Assembly (NCBI RefSeq): GCF_016127315.1
Contig: NZ_CP065997.1
Span: 5,828,001-5,892,000, forward strand
Reading direction: 5' to 3'
Origin: Achromobacter deleyi
Lineage (GTDB): Bacteria; Pseudomonadota; Gammaproteobacteria; Burkholderiales; Burkholderiaceae_B
DNA: 64,000 nt
The notes under the pieces are model-generated. The model was not told the DNA's origin. It did not search any database and saw only the letters and a program-made list of their open reading frames with translations. Shown here in pieces: positions 20,014 through 28,697 of the stretch; within the stretch, counting starts at the first letter, position 1; every line of letters starts with the position of its first letter. The translations under genes were made by a program, and so were the position numbers.

Positions 20014-21324
20014 CTACGCCTTGCGACCCAGAGACTGCAAAACCGAGGCCACGGTGAGAAATGATCCGAACACCACGATTCTATCATTCTCCCCTGCCCG
20101 TTCGCGCGCCGCGGCAAAGGCCTGGGCGGGATCGGGGTAGGCCGAGACGCCAGGCGCCTCGGCCCCGGCGGGCGCGGCCGGCAGGCCGGCGGCAACCCGT
20201 TCGGCCAGGTGTTCGCCGGAGCCGCCGCGCGGCCCCGGCAGGCCGGCGCAGAACCAGTGGTCGATGCGGGTGCCGATCTTGGCCAGCACGCCGGCCAGGT
20301 CCTTGTCGTTGAGCATGCCGAACACCGCGTAGGTGTAGGGGTGGAAGCCCATGTTGTCGAGGTTCTGGGCCAGCACCGCGGCGGCGTGCGGGTTATGGGC
20401 CACGTCCAGGATCACCGTGGGCTGGCCCGGCAGGATCTGGAAACGGCCCGGCAGCGAAGCCTGCAGCAGGCCCTGGCGCACCGCCTGCTGCGGCACCGGC
20501 AGGCGGTCGCGCACCGATTCCAGCGCGGCCAGCGCCGCCGACGCGTTCAGCAGCTGGTTGGCGCCGCGCAGCGCCGGATAGGCCAGCGCGCTGCGGCGCT
20601 GCTCGCGGCCGCCATAGGCCCACTGCTGGCGGTCGCCGGAATAGTTGTAGTCGCGGCTGAACAGCCACAGGTCGGCGCCGATCTGCTCGACGTAATCGAG
20701 CAGCGACTGCGGCGGCACCGGATCGGCACAGATGGCTGGCCGGCCGGCGCGATAGATATGGGCCTTTTCGAAGCCGATCTTCTCGCGCGTGTCGCCCAGG
20801 TATTCGATGTGGTCCAGGTCGACGCTGGTGACGACGGCACAGTCGGCGTCGATGATGTTGACGGCGTCCAGGCGGCCGCCCAGGCCGACTTCCAGCACCA
20901 CCGCGTCCAGGCGCGATTGCGAGAACAGGCGCAGGATCGCCAGCGTGGTGAATTCGAAGTACGTCAGGGACGTCTCGCCGCGCGCGGCCTCGACCGCGAT
21001 GAACTGCTCGATCAGGGCCTCGTCCGAGGCGATCTGGCCGTTGACGCGCGCGCGCTCGTTGAAATCGATGAGATGCGGCGAGGTGTACAGCCCGACCTTG
21101 TAACCCGCGGCCAGCAGGATCGACTCCAGCATCGAGCAGGTCGAGCCCTTGCCGTTGGTGCCGCCCACCACGAACTTCACGCCCGGCAGTTCCAGGCTCA
21201 TGCGCGCGGCCACTTCCCGCACGCGCTCCAGGCCCATGTCGATCGCGGTGGCGTGGATCGATTCCAGGTACTGCAGCCAATCGGACAGGGTGGCGCCGGC
21301 GGCGGGCTTTTGGGCAGAAGACAT
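20014..21324 (-). CDS. folC: Folylpolyglutamate synthase/dihydrofolate synthase
   Basis: Encodes 436 residues from the ATG at 21324 (MSSAQKPAAGATLSDW); another ATG ten codons upstream is open. The ATP loop GGTNGKGSTCSMLESIL and Mur-ligase motifs (TYFEFTTLAILRLF, EVGLGGRLDAVN, LDVAHNPHAAAVLA) are intact. The enzyme adds glutamate to dihydropteroate and folates. It is the first gene of folC-SPOR-cvpA-purF. The gene diverges from the cupin gene across 164 bp. Confidence 0.95.
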   Translation of the reverse strand: MSSAQKPAAGATLSDWLQYLESIHATAIDMGLERVREVAARMSLELPGVKFVVGGTNGKGSTCSMLESILLAAGYKVGLYTSPHLIDFNERARVNGQIASDEALIEQFIAVEAARGETSLTYFEFTTLAILRLFSQSRLDAVVLEVGLGGRLDAVNIIDADCAVVTSVDLDHIEYLGDTREKIGFEKAHIYRAGRPAICADPVPPQSLLDYVEQIGADLWLFSRDYNYSGDRQQWAYGGREQRRSALAYPALRGANQLLNASAALAALESVRDRLPVPQQAVRQGLLQASLPGRFQILPGQPTVILDVAHNPHAAAVLAQNLDNMGFHPYTYAVFGMLNDKDLAGVLAKIGTRIDHWFCAGLPGPRGGSGEHLAERVAAGLPAAPAGAEAPGVSAYPDPAQAFAAARERAGENDRIVVFGSFLTVASVLQSLGRKA

Positions 21325-21426
21325 GGGGCGGGATCGCAAAGGTGAACAGCCCATGATTTTAGCAGTGCATGCCCGGTGTTTTCCCTAATCCCCCCGGGAC
21401 GCCACGGGATCGCGGGGAAAAACCGC

Positions 21427-21477
21427 TTGCCGATGTTTTTTTCATCCGTGAAAATAAATTCACATATGAAAATTCAC
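21427..21477 (+). promoter_or_regulatory. Operator-like array of alternating inverted half-sites upstream of the catabolic operon
   Basis: From 21441 to 21477 five half-sites alternate in orientation: TTCAT, GTGAA, TTCAC, ATGAA, TTCAC, with spacers of 2, 6, 2 and 2 bases. They make two 12-bp palindromes of form TTCAYNNRTGAA at 21441-21452 and 21459-21470, centred 18 bp apart, plus an additional half-site. A TTGCCG at 21427 may be a -35 box, so the array would cover the -10 and leader. The binding protein is unknown; the IclR-type regulator at the end of the operon is the obvious candidate. Confidence 0.6.
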
Positions 21478-21488
21478 AAGGATGAGAC

Positions 21489-21905
21489 ATGACGCAGCGC
21501 AAGACCCCGGCCTGGCTGGTCCGGGAGGCCGACGTGCCCGGCTACCACCCGGCCAACCATACCGGCACCCTCAACCGCCGCCTGATCGGCCCCGACACGG
21601 TGGGCTCGCGCGGCGTGGAAGTGCTGCTGGGCGTGATCGACAAAGGCCAGGGCGCGCTGCCACACGCCCATCCGGGCATCGAGCAGGTCTGTTACCTGCT
21701 GTCGGGCAGCGCCCGCGCGCAGGTCCAGGACGAATGGGCCGACATGGTCCCGGGCGACTGCTGCTATTTCCCGCCGGACATCCCGCACGTGTTCACCGTG
21801 ACCAGCGACGAGCCCGCGCGGCTGCTGGTGATCTACACGCCGCCGTATGAAGAATCGCCCGACCGCGTGATCCGCGGTTTCCCCGCATCGACCGCTGGCG
21901 CCTGA
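21489..21905 (+). CDS. Small cupin-domain protein
   Basis: Encodes 138 residues, one cupin fold. Motif 1 is HAHPGIEQVCYLLSG and motif 2 is DCCYFPPDIPHVF; the histidines and glutamate expected to bind a metal are present. An AAGGATGAG ribosome site precedes the ATG. Such single-domain cupins can be isomerases, dioxygenase-like enzymes or sensors, so no reaction is assigned. It is the first gene of the cupin-Bug-CoA transferase-dehydrogenase unit, 77 bp before the next gene. Confidence 0.85.
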   Translation: MTQRKTPAWLVREADVPGYHPANHTGTLNRRLIGPDTVGSRGVEVLLGVIDKGQGALPHAHPGIEQVCYLLSGSARAQVQDEWADMVPGDCCYFPPDIPHVFTVTSDEPARLLVIYTPPYEESPDRVIRGFPASTAGA

Positions 21906-21982
21906 CGCGCCACGGAGACCGGCCCCACCCCGGGCAGCGGCCGCAGAAGCCGCGCCCGCTTCGCATCCTCTGGAGACAAACC

Positions 21983-22954
21983 ATGCGACTACTACGCCTG
22001 TTGGGCGCCACCCTGGTCGGCGGCGCCGCTGCGCTACCCCTGCCCGCGGCCCACGCCGCCGACTATCCGAACAAACCCATCACCCTGATCGTGCCGTTCC
22101 CGGCCGGTTCCGGCACCGACGCGGTTGGCCGCATCTTCGGCGCCGAGCTGTCGACCATCCTGGGCCAGCAGATCGTGGTGGAGAACAAGCCCGGCGCCAA
22201 CGCCACCATCGCCGCCAGCTACGTGGCGCGCGCCAAGCCGGACGGCTACACGCTGTTCGTGACCACCAATACCTCGCATTCGGCCGCCCCCTGGCTGATG
22301 AAGAACATCCCCTACGATCCGGTCAAGGATTTCACCCCCATCGCGCGCGGTGGCAACCTGCCCTTCATCCTGGTCGCCAACCCCAAGCGGCCGTGGAAGA
22401 CGGTGGCCGACCTGGTCGCCGACGCGCGCCAGCATCCGGGCCGCATCACCTACGCCAGCGGCAACAGCACCGGCATCGTGGCCGGCGCCACCCTGGCCAA
22501 CCGCGCCAAGATCGACATCCTGCACGTGCCCTATAAAGGCACGCCGCAGGGCCTGACCGACGTGGTCGGAGGCCAGGTCGATTTCATGTTCACCGATCTG
22601 GCGTCCGGGCTGCCGTTCGTGCAGTCGGGCCAGTTGCGGGCGCTGGCGGTGTCCACCGCCGAGCGCAGCGCCATCGTGCCGGACCTGCCCTCCATGGCCG
22701 AGTCGGGCGTGCCGGATTTCGACCTGAATTCGTGGAACGGCTACTTCGGCCCGGCCGGCATGCCGCCCGAGGTGGTGGCCAAGCTCAACGCCGCCATCAA
22801 GCAGGTGGTGGCCAAGCCCGACGTGCGCAAGCGCCTGGCGGGCCTGGGCTTTGACGCTTTCTCCAGCTCGCCGGAGGCCTTCGGCCAGTTCGTCGGCGAA
22901 CAGCGCGACCTGTGGGGCAAGCTGATCCGCGACGCGGGGATCGAGCAGCAATGA
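21983..22954 (+). CDS. Bug family (tripartite tricarboxylate transport) periplasmic solute-binding protein
   Basis: Encodes 323 residues with a signal peptide of about 27 residues ending AHA. The mature start YPNKPITLIVPFPAGSGTDA is the hallmark of the Bug/TctC family, and the closing strands (VPYKGTPQGLTDVVGGQVDF) match as well. Bug proteins capture carboxylates or other small organic compounds and are hugely expanded in Bordetella and its relatives. No TctA/TctB membrane genes are adjacent, which is usual for orphan Bugs. A TGGAG ribosome site precedes the ATG. The stop overlaps the next start (ATGA). Confidence 0.92.
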   Translation: MRLLRLLGATLVGGAAALPLPAAHAADYPNKPITLIVPFPAGSGTDAVGRIFGAELSTILGQQIVVENKPGANATIAASYVARAKPDGYTLFVTTNTSHSAAPWLMKNIPYDPVKDFTPIARGGNLPFILVANPKRPWKTVADLVADARQHPGRITYASGNSTGIVAGATLANRAKIDILHVPYKGTPQGLTDVVGGQVDFMFTDLASGLPFVQSGQLRALAVSTAERSAIVPDLPSMAESGVPDFDLNSWNGYFGPAGMPPEVVAKLNAAIKQVVAKPDVRKRLAGLGFDAFSSSPEAFGQFVGEQRDLWGKLIRDAGIEQQ

Positions 22955-24183
22955 CGATGTCCGCCGCCGCTTCCCCGCAGGCCGCCGGCCCCCTTGCCGG
23001 CGTGCGCATCCTGGACCTCAGTTCGGTCGTGATGGGTCCCTACGCCACCCAGGTGCTGGCCGACCTGGGCGCCAACGTCATCAAGGTCGAATCGCCCGCC
23101 GGCGACAACATGCGGGCCGTCGGCCCGATGCGCAATCCGGGCATGGGCCACCTGTACCTGCACCTGAACCGCAACAAGCGCTCGGTGGTGCTGGACCTGA
23201 AGACGCCGGAAGGCCGCGAGGCCTGCCTGCGCCTGGCCGAGACCTGCGACGCCCTGCTCTACAACATCCGCCCCCAGGCCATGGCGCGCCTGGGCCTGTC
23301 GTACGAGGCAGTGGCGGCGCGCAACCCGCGCATCGTCTACCTGGGCGCCTATGGCTTCGGCGAGGCCGGCCCCTACGCCGGCCGGCCCGCCTACGACGAC
23401 CTGATCCAGGGCCAGACCGGCATCGCCGCGCTGGCGGCGCAGCAGAGCGGCGACGTGCCGCGCTACGCGCCGCTGACGCTGGCCGACCGCGCCGTGGGCC
23501 TGCACGTGGGCATCGCGCTGGTGTCGGCGGTGCTGCACGCCCGCGCCAGCGGCCAGGGCCAGCAGGTCGAGATCCCGATGTTCGAGGGCATGGCGCATCT
23601 GGTGCTGGGCGACCACCTGGGCGGAGCCACCTTCGAGCCGCCGCTCGGCCCCACCGGCTACGCCCGGCTGCTGGCGCCGCACCGCCGGCCCTACGCCACC
23701 GCCGACGGCTATATCTGCCTGCTGATCTACAACGACAAGCATTGGCGCAACTTCTTCGCGCTGATCGGCCAGCCGGAACTGGCGCAGGATCCGCGCTTTC
23801 ACACCCATGGCGCCCGCGCGGCCCACATCGACGAGGTCTACGCCTTCGTTGCCGACGTCATCCGCACCCGCGCCAGCCAGGACTGGCTGCGCGAGCTGGC
23901 GGACGCAGACATCCCGGCCTCGCAGCTCTACACGGTCGACGACCTGCTGCTGGACGAGCACCTGGCCGCCACCGGCTTCGTGCAGGACCACCAGCACCCG
24001 ACCGAGGGCCGCCTGCGCACGCCCGCCCCGCTCGGCCGCTACCAGGGCACGCCGACCGCCATCCGGCGCCCCGCGCCGACGCTGGGCCAGCACAGCCGCG
24101 AGGTGCTGGCCGAGGCCGGCTACGCCCCCGCCGGCATCGACGCGCTCTTTGCCAATCGCATCACCCAGGATGGAACCGACTGA
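22951..24183 (+). CDS. Class III CoA-transferase (CaiB/BaiF family)
   Basis: Encodes 410 residues from the ATG at 22951, which overlaps the Bug stop. The N-terminal motif GVRILDLSSVVMGPYATQVLADLGANVIKVE is split here for length: it contains the family elements ILDLS, GPYATQ and LADLGA. The likely catalytic Asp179 lies in the sequence YAPLTLADRAVG. These enzymes move CoA between acyl-CoA and a free acid through an Asp-CoA intermediate. Position between a solute-binding protein and a dehydrogenase suggests it activates the imported acid. Substrate unknown. Confidence 0.9.
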   Translation: MTMSAAASPQAAGPLAGVRILDLSSVVMGPYATQVLADLGANVIKVESPAGDNMRAVGPMRNPGMGHLYLHLNRNKRSVVLDLKTPEGREACLRLAETCDALLYNIRPQAMARLGLSYEAVAARNPRIVYLGAYGFGEAGPYAGRPAYDDLIQGQTGIAALAAQQSGDVPRYAPLTLADRAVGLHVGIALVSAVLHARASGQGQQVEIPMFEGMAHLVLGDHLGGATFEPPLGPTGYARLLAPHRRPYATADGYICLLIYNDKHWRNFFALIGQPELAQDPRFHTHGARAAHIDEVYAFVADVIRTRASQDWLRELADADIPASQLYTVDDLLLDEHLAATGFVQDHQHPTEGRLRTPAPLGRYQGTPTAIRRPAPTLGQHSREVLAEAGYAPAGIDALFANRITQDGTD

Positions 24184-25349
24184 TGGACTTTGCATTCACC
24201 CCCGATCAACTGGCGTTGCGCGACGCCGTGTCCCGCATCTGCGCGCGCTATCCCGACGAGTACTGGCTGGAACGCGACCGTGAAGGCGGCTTCCCCGAGC
24301 CGCTGCACGCCGACCTGGCGCGCGACGGCTGGCTCGGCATCGCCATGCCGCCGGAACATGGCGGCGCCGGCCTGGGCATGACCGAGGCCGCCCTGATGAT
24401 GCAGACCATCGCCGCCTCGGGCGCCGGCTTCACCGGCGCGTCGGCCGTGCACATGAACATCTTCGGCCTCAATCCCGTCGTGGTGTTCGGCAACGACGAA
24501 CAGCGCGCCCGCTGGCTGCCGCCGCTGATCGCCGGCCAGCAGAAGGCCTGCTTCGCCGTCACCGAGCCCGACGCCGGCCTGGACACCACCAAGCTCGGCA
24601 CCCGCGCCGTGCGCCAGGGCGACGAATACGTGGTGCATGGCCGCAAGATCTGGATCTCGACCGCCCAGGTGGCCGACAAGATGCTGCTGCTGGCGCGCAC
24701 CACGCCGCTGTCCGAAGTGGCCAAGCCGACGCAGGGCCTGTCACTGTTCTACACCGACCTGGACCGCGACAAGGTCGAGGTGCGAGAAATCGAGAAGATG
24801 GGCCGCAAGGCGGTGGACTCGAACATGCTGTTCATCGACGGCCTGCGGATCCCGCTGGCGGACCGGATCGGCGAGGAAGGCCGCGGCTTCGAGTACATCC
24901 TGCATGGCCTGAACCCGGAACGCATCCTGATCGCGGCCGAGGCGGTCGGCATCGGCCGCGCCGCCCTGGAGCGGGCGGTGCGCTACGCCGGCGAGCGCCA
25001 TGTGTTCGGCCGGCCGATCGGCCAGAACCAGGGCATCCAGCACCCGCTGGCGCAGGCCTGGATGCAGCTGGAGGCGGCCGACCTGATGGTGTTCAAGGCC
25101 GCCAGCCTGTACGACGCCGGCGAGCCCTGCGGCCCCAGCGCCAACGCCGCCAAGTACCTGGCGGCCGAGGCCGGCTACAACGCCTGCCAGACCGCGGTGA
25201 TGACGCTGGGTGGCATGGGCTACGCCAAGGAATACCACGTGGAGCGGCTGCTGCGCGAGAGCTTCATCCCGCGCATCGCGCCGGTCAGCCCGCAGTTGAT
25301 CATGTGCTTCATCGCGGAAAAGGTGCTGGGCCTGCCCAAGTCGTATTGA
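24183..25349 (+). CDS. Acyl-CoA dehydrogenase family protein with non-standard catalytic base position
   Basis: Encodes 388 residues from the ATG at 24183, overlapping the CoA-transferase stop. FAD-binding elements are clear (CFAVTEPDAGLDTTK, KIWISTAQVADKMLLLART, RHVFGRPIGQNQGIQHPLA, TLGGMGYAKEYHVER). In most family members the catalytic glutamate sits in an IYEGT motif after this; here the equivalent is RIAPVSPQ, with no glutamate. Glu246 (LNPERILIA) sits where isovaleryl-CoA and long-chain enzymes place their base. It would oxidise the CoA ester made by the upstream transferase. Confidence 0.88.
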   Translation: MDFAFTPDQLALRDAVSRICARYPDEYWLERDREGGFPEPLHADLARDGWLGIAMPPEHGGAGLGMTEAALMMQTIAASGAGFTGASAVHMNIFGLNPVVVFGNDEQRARWLPPLIAGQQKACFAVTEPDAGLDTTKLGTRAVRQGDEYVVHGRKIWISTAQVADKMLLLARTTPLSEVAKPTQGLSLFYTDLDRDKVEVREIEKMGRKAVDSNMLFIDGLRIPLADRIGEEGRGFEYILHGLNPERILIAAEAVGIGRAALERAVRYAGERHVFGRPIGQNQGIQHPLAQAWMQLEAADLMVFKAASLYDAGEPCGPSANAAKYLAAEAGYNACQTAVMTLGGMGYAKEYHVERLLRESFIPRIAPVSPQLIMCFIAEKVLGLPKSY

Positions 25350-25412
25350 GGCCCGCACCCCTCGCTTGCCGGGCGCGCCGTCCGCCCGGACCGCGTGCCG
25401 GCCGGCCCCGCC

Positions 25413-26150
25413 TCAGGACTGCTGTTCCAGCCCCGTGCAGGCCGCCCGCAGGATGCGGGCGTATTCCTCCTGGCACGGCTCGATCCGGTAGATCGGGCCG
25501 CCCACGGAGATGGCGTAGTGCTCGCCCGAGAGCGTCACCGGCCAGGCAATGGCGCCGACGTCGGGAATCGACTCGCCGCTGTTCATGAACCAGCCGCGCT
25601 GGCGCGACAGCGCCAGATCCTGCAGGACCGCGTCGCGGGTGACCAGCGTGCGCTCGTTGTAGCGTGTCAGCGGCCCGCCGCCGAGCAGCGCGTCCCGCGC
25701 CGGCTCATCCATCAGCGACATGAGCGCTTTGCCCAGCGAATTGGCGTGTACGTCCTTGAACTCGCCGGCAACCGGCGCGTACCGGATCGTGTGCGGGGAA
25801 TCCAGCACGTCCAGGTAGACCACCCTGCCGTCCTGCGTCAGCTTGGCGAATACGACGGTTTCCCGGGTTGCGTCCCTTAATTCAACCAGGCTGGGATAGA
25901 CCCGGTCCAGCACCGGGTCGGCACGGGCGATGCGCTGCGCCATCGCCAGCAGGCGCCCGGTCGGGTAGTAGCCCTGACGGCGTCCGGTTTCATAGAGGTA
26001 GCCCAGGCCCGTCAGGGTGCGGATCAGGGCCAGGCAGCTAGATACCGGCACGTCCAGCAGCCGGGCCAGTTCCGACAGGGGCAGTGCGCGCTTCTCCCGG
26101 GCATAGGTTTCGATGATTTCGATGACTCGCAACGCCGTCTTGACACTCAT
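25413..26150 (-). CDS. IclR family transcriptional regulator
   Basis: Encodes 245 residues from the ATG at 26150 (MSVKTALRVIEIIETYA). A GTG eight codons upstream is also open. The N-terminal winged helix-turn-helix covers about residues 5-65 (LPLSELARLLDVPVSSCLALIR), and the rest is the IclR effector-binding domain (LDVLDSPHTIRYAPVAGE). It is convergent with the acyl-CoA dehydrogenase and separated by 63 bp, so it is probably the local regulator of the catabolic unit. Its effector would be the pathway substrate or an intermediate. Confidence 0.9.
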   Translation of the reverse strand: MSVKTALRVIEIIETYAREKRALPLSELARLLDVPVSSCLALIRTLTGLGYLYETGRRQGYYPTGRLLAMAQRIARADPVLDRVYPSLVELRDATRETVVFAKLTQDGRVVYLDVLDSPHTIRYAPVAGEFKDVHANSLGKALMSLMDEPARDALLGGGPLTRYNERTLVTRDAVLQDLALSRQRGWFMNSGESIPDVGAIAWPVTLSGEHYAISVGGPIYRIEPCQEEYARILRAACTGLEQQS

Positions 26151-26200
26151 TGCCCGATCCCAACTTGTTAGCACATGAAACAGCCCGCTGTGACGGGGGC

Positions 26201-26227
26201 TAAAGTTCCCTGCGGCGCTGCCGTAAT
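26201..26227 (+). promoter_or_regulatory. Sigma-28 (FliA) promoter for flaG-fliDST
   Basis: TAAAGTTC at 26201-26208 and GCCGTAAT at 26220-26227 are separated by exactly 11 bp. The consensus is TAAAGTTT-N11-GCCGATAA. It lies 67 bp before the flaG ATG and between the divergent iclR gene and flaG. Confidence 0.85.
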
Positions 26228-26293
26228 CGTAGCTGAGAATTCCCTGAAAACAGCGCGTTCCTCCGAGACGCCCGCACCGCCGCTGGAGTGATC

Positions 26294-26671
26294 ATGGCCG
26301 TAACCCCCTTAGCCCCCGCTACGTTCGCACCAGTGCCAATCGCGGCCGTGCCCGTCGCCGCAGATCCATCCGTCACCGTCGCCCCGCCCGCTGCCAGCAC
26401 CAATAGCAGCGGCGCCGATTCCGCGACGTCGGAGCAGTCGAATTCGCAGAAGCTGCCTCTCGACAAGGCGCTCGACGAAATCAACGAGCAGATGAAGGCG
26501 TGGTCGACCCAGTTGCAGTTCGAGGTCGACCCGGACGTACACCAGGTGGTGGTGTCGGTGGTCGACGCCAAATCGGGGGACGTCATACGCACCATCCCCA
26601 GCGAAGCCGTGCTCAAGATCGCCAAAATGATCGTGAACATGCAGGGAAATGGCATCAAGACTTCGGCTTGA
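26294..26671 (+). CDS. flaG: Flagellar protein FlaG
   Basis: Encodes 125 residues from the ATG at 26294; a GTG two codons earlier is also in frame. The N-terminal half is alanine/proline-rich and disordered. The conserved FlaG domain is in the C-terminal half (LQFEVDPDVHQVVVSVVDA, SGDVIRTIPSEAVLKIAKMI). In Vibrio and Pseudomonas FlaG influences filament length. Its own sigma-28 promoter is just upstream, consistent with late expression. fliD follows after 143 bp. Confidence 0.88.
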   Translation: MAVTPLAPATFAPVPIAAVPVAADPSVTVAPPAASTNSSGADSATSEQSNSQKLPLDKALDEINEQMKAWSTQLQFEVDPDVHQVVVSVVDAKSGDVIRTIPSEAVLKIAKMIVNMQGNGIKTSA

Positions 26672-26814
26672 CATGAGTTTCCGTATTTTCTTCTGTGCCC
26701 GTTTTGGCGCCAATCGATGATGGAAGCATCGAATTAGGCCCGCCTTATGCCCTTACCCGGCCAATCGCCGGCACCCTATTTTTGACAGAATCGCATCGCT
26801 AGGAAGGATTTCAC

Positions 26815-28203
26815 ATGGCCTCTATCACCAACCTCGGTTCAGTTTCCGGCTTGCCCCTGGAAAAGATCCTGTCGGACCTGCAGACGGCCGAGGACAAGAA
26901 GCTCTCGATTTACACCACCCGCGCTGCCAGTTACAAGACTCGCATCGATGCCTACGCGCAGCTGCAAAGCGCGCTGGAGGCGCTGCAGAAGTCCGCCGGC
27001 GTGCTGGGCAAGGCCGAAACGATGGCTGCCATCAAGGGCAGCGTCACCGGCGGCACCGCCTTGACGGCCACCGTGGCCGCCGAAGGCGCCACCGCGGGCC
27101 AGTACGTCATCGAAGTGAAGAACCTGGCCCGCGCCCAGAGCCTGCAGTCGGGCGCCGTGGCCGACCGTACCGCCAAGCACGGCGACACCGGCTCGTTCGA
27201 GGTCGAACTGGCCGACGGCACCAAGCGCACCATCGACCTGAAGGGCGACACCTCGCTCAACGGCATCGTCAAGGCCATCAACGCCGACGACAAGTCCGGG
27301 CTGCGCGCCACCGTCATCAACGACGGCAACGGCAACAACTACCTGATGCTGACGGCCAAGGACACCGGCGTCCAGGCCTCGGTCAAGAACATCACCGTCA
27401 CCGGCGACCAGTCGCTCAAGGACATCCTGTCCTTCAGCACCGCCGCCGACGGCACCACCACCGGCATGGCCAGCACCAAGGCCGAAGACGCCCAACTGAT
27501 CATCAACAATCTCGTCGTCAAGAGCGGCTCGAACAACGTCGCCAACGTTATTGACGGCGTGACGCTGAACCTGACCGAAAAGACCGAGACCGACAAGCCG
27601 ATCACGCTCAAGCTCGAAGCCGACACGTCGGTCGCCAACAAGGCCATCCAGGACTTCGTCAAGACCTACAACGCGCTGCAGACGACCATCAAGAACCTGA
27701 CGGCCTTCGACGCCAAGGCGGCCACCAATCAGCCGCTGACCGGCGACGGCACGACGCGCTCGATCCAGTCGTCGGTGACGGGCGCGCTGCAGGCCGTGCT
27801 GGGGGAAGGCACCGTCCGTTCGCTGGCCGACCTGGGCATCACCACCGATCCGCAGACGCGCCAACTCAAGCTCGACCAGACCAAGCTGGACAAGGCGCTG
27901 ACCGCCAATCCGGCCGATGTCACGAAACTGCTGACCGGTGACAACGGCCTGGCCAAGAGTTTCGACAAGGCTTTCAAGGACGTGCTGGGCAGCACCGGTT
28001 CGCTCAAGACGCGCACCGACGGCCTGACCAAGTCGATGAGCGATCTGGACGCCCAGCAGAAGCGGGCCAAGGCCGCCAGCGATGCCGAAATAGACCAGAT
28101 GCGCACCCGCTTCGTGGCGCTGGACAAGTTCTACATGCAAATGCAGACCACCGCCAACTACCTGACCCAACAATTTGCGGCGATGAACAAATCGAGCAAA
28201 TAA
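26815..28203 (+). CDS. fliD: Flagellar filament cap protein FliD
   Basis: Encodes 462 residues. The N-terminal FliD domain includes SITNLGSVSGLPLEKILSDL and the C-terminal D0/D1 helix ends near YLTQQFAAMNKSSK. The middle, variable D2-D3 region carries repeated hydrophobic and threonine-rich strands typical of the cap's surface domains. FliD forms the distal cap that assembles flagellin subunits. An AGGAAGG ribosome site precedes the ATG. It is probably transcribed from the flaG sigma-28 promoter and its partner chaperone FliT follows. Confidence 0.95.
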   Translation: MASITNLGSVSGLPLEKILSDLQTAEDKKLSIYTTRAASYKTRIDAYAQLQSALEALQKSAGVLGKAETMAAIKGSVTGGTALTATVAAEGATAGQYVIEVKNLARAQSLQSGAVADRTAKHGDTGSFEVELADGTKRTIDLKGDTSLNGIVKAINADDKSGLRATVINDGNGNNYLMLTAKDTGVQASVKNITVTGDQSLKDILSFSTAADGTTTGMASTKAEDAQLIINNLVVKSGSNNVANVIDGVTLNLTEKTETDKPITLKLEADTSVANKAIQDFVKTYNALQTTIKNLTAFDAKAATNQPLTGDGTTRSIQSSVTGALQAVLGEGTVRSLADLGITTDPQTRQLKLDQTKLDKALTANPADVTKLLTGDNGLAKSFDKAFKDVLGSTGSLKTRTDGLTKSMSDLDAQQKRAKAASDAEIDQMRTRFVALDKFYMQMQTTANYLTQQFAAMNKSSK

Positions 28204-28221
28204 CCTGTAGAAGATGCATTA

Positions 28222-28650
28222 ATGACTTACGCCGCCCGCCGCCCCACAGGGTCCCAATCCGTCCGCTCCTACGCCGATATCGGCCTGGAAACCCAGGTTC
28301 TGGGCGCGAGTCCCGAGCGGCTGATCACCCTGTTGTACCTGGGTGCCCGGGCGGCGATCGGGCAGGCGCGCATCCATCTGCAGGAAGGCCGGGTCGCCGA
28401 GCGCGGCGCGGCCATCTCGAAAGCGATCAAGATCGTCGATGAAGGCTTGAAGACCGGGTTGAACATGGAGGCTGGCGGCGAGATCGCCGCCAACCTCGCC
28501 CGGCTCTACGATTACATCGTCCGCACCTTGCTGACGGCAAATCTGAAAGCGAATGCCGAGCAACTCGACATTGCCGACCGCCTGTTGGCGGATCTGGCCG
28601 AGGCTTGGCAGACTTCCATCGACCGACCGGCTGGCCTTGCCCAGCCCTGA
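28222..28650 (+). CDS. fliS: Flagellin export chaperone FliS
   Basis: Encodes 142 residues, a normal FliS length. Conserved elements include YADIGLETQVLGASPERLI and LYDYIVRTLLTANLKAN. FliS is a four-helix protein that binds flagellin's C-terminus and delivers it for export. No flagellin gene is in the window, so the partner is encoded elsewhere. It lies 18 bp after fliD. Confidence 0.94.
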   Translation: MTYAARRPTGSQSVRSYADIGLETQVLGASPERLITLLYLGARAAIGQARIHLQEGRVAERGAAISKAIKIVDEGLKTGLNMEAGGEIAANLARLYDYIVRTLLTANLKANAEQLDIADRLLADLAEAWQTSIDRPAGLAQP

Positions 28651-28697
28651 TGGCCAAAAACACAAATTCAGCCAGCCATCGAACGCCCGAGATTTCC

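Noticed and set aside
25369..25389. Hairpin CCGGGCG/CGCCCGG between acyl-CoA dehydrogenase and iclR as terminator
   Set aside because: No T-run on either side; too weak to call a terminator in such GC-rich DNA.
26714..26732. Small hairpin TCGATG/CATCGA between flaG and fliD
   Set aside because: Six pairs without a T-run; probably incidental.
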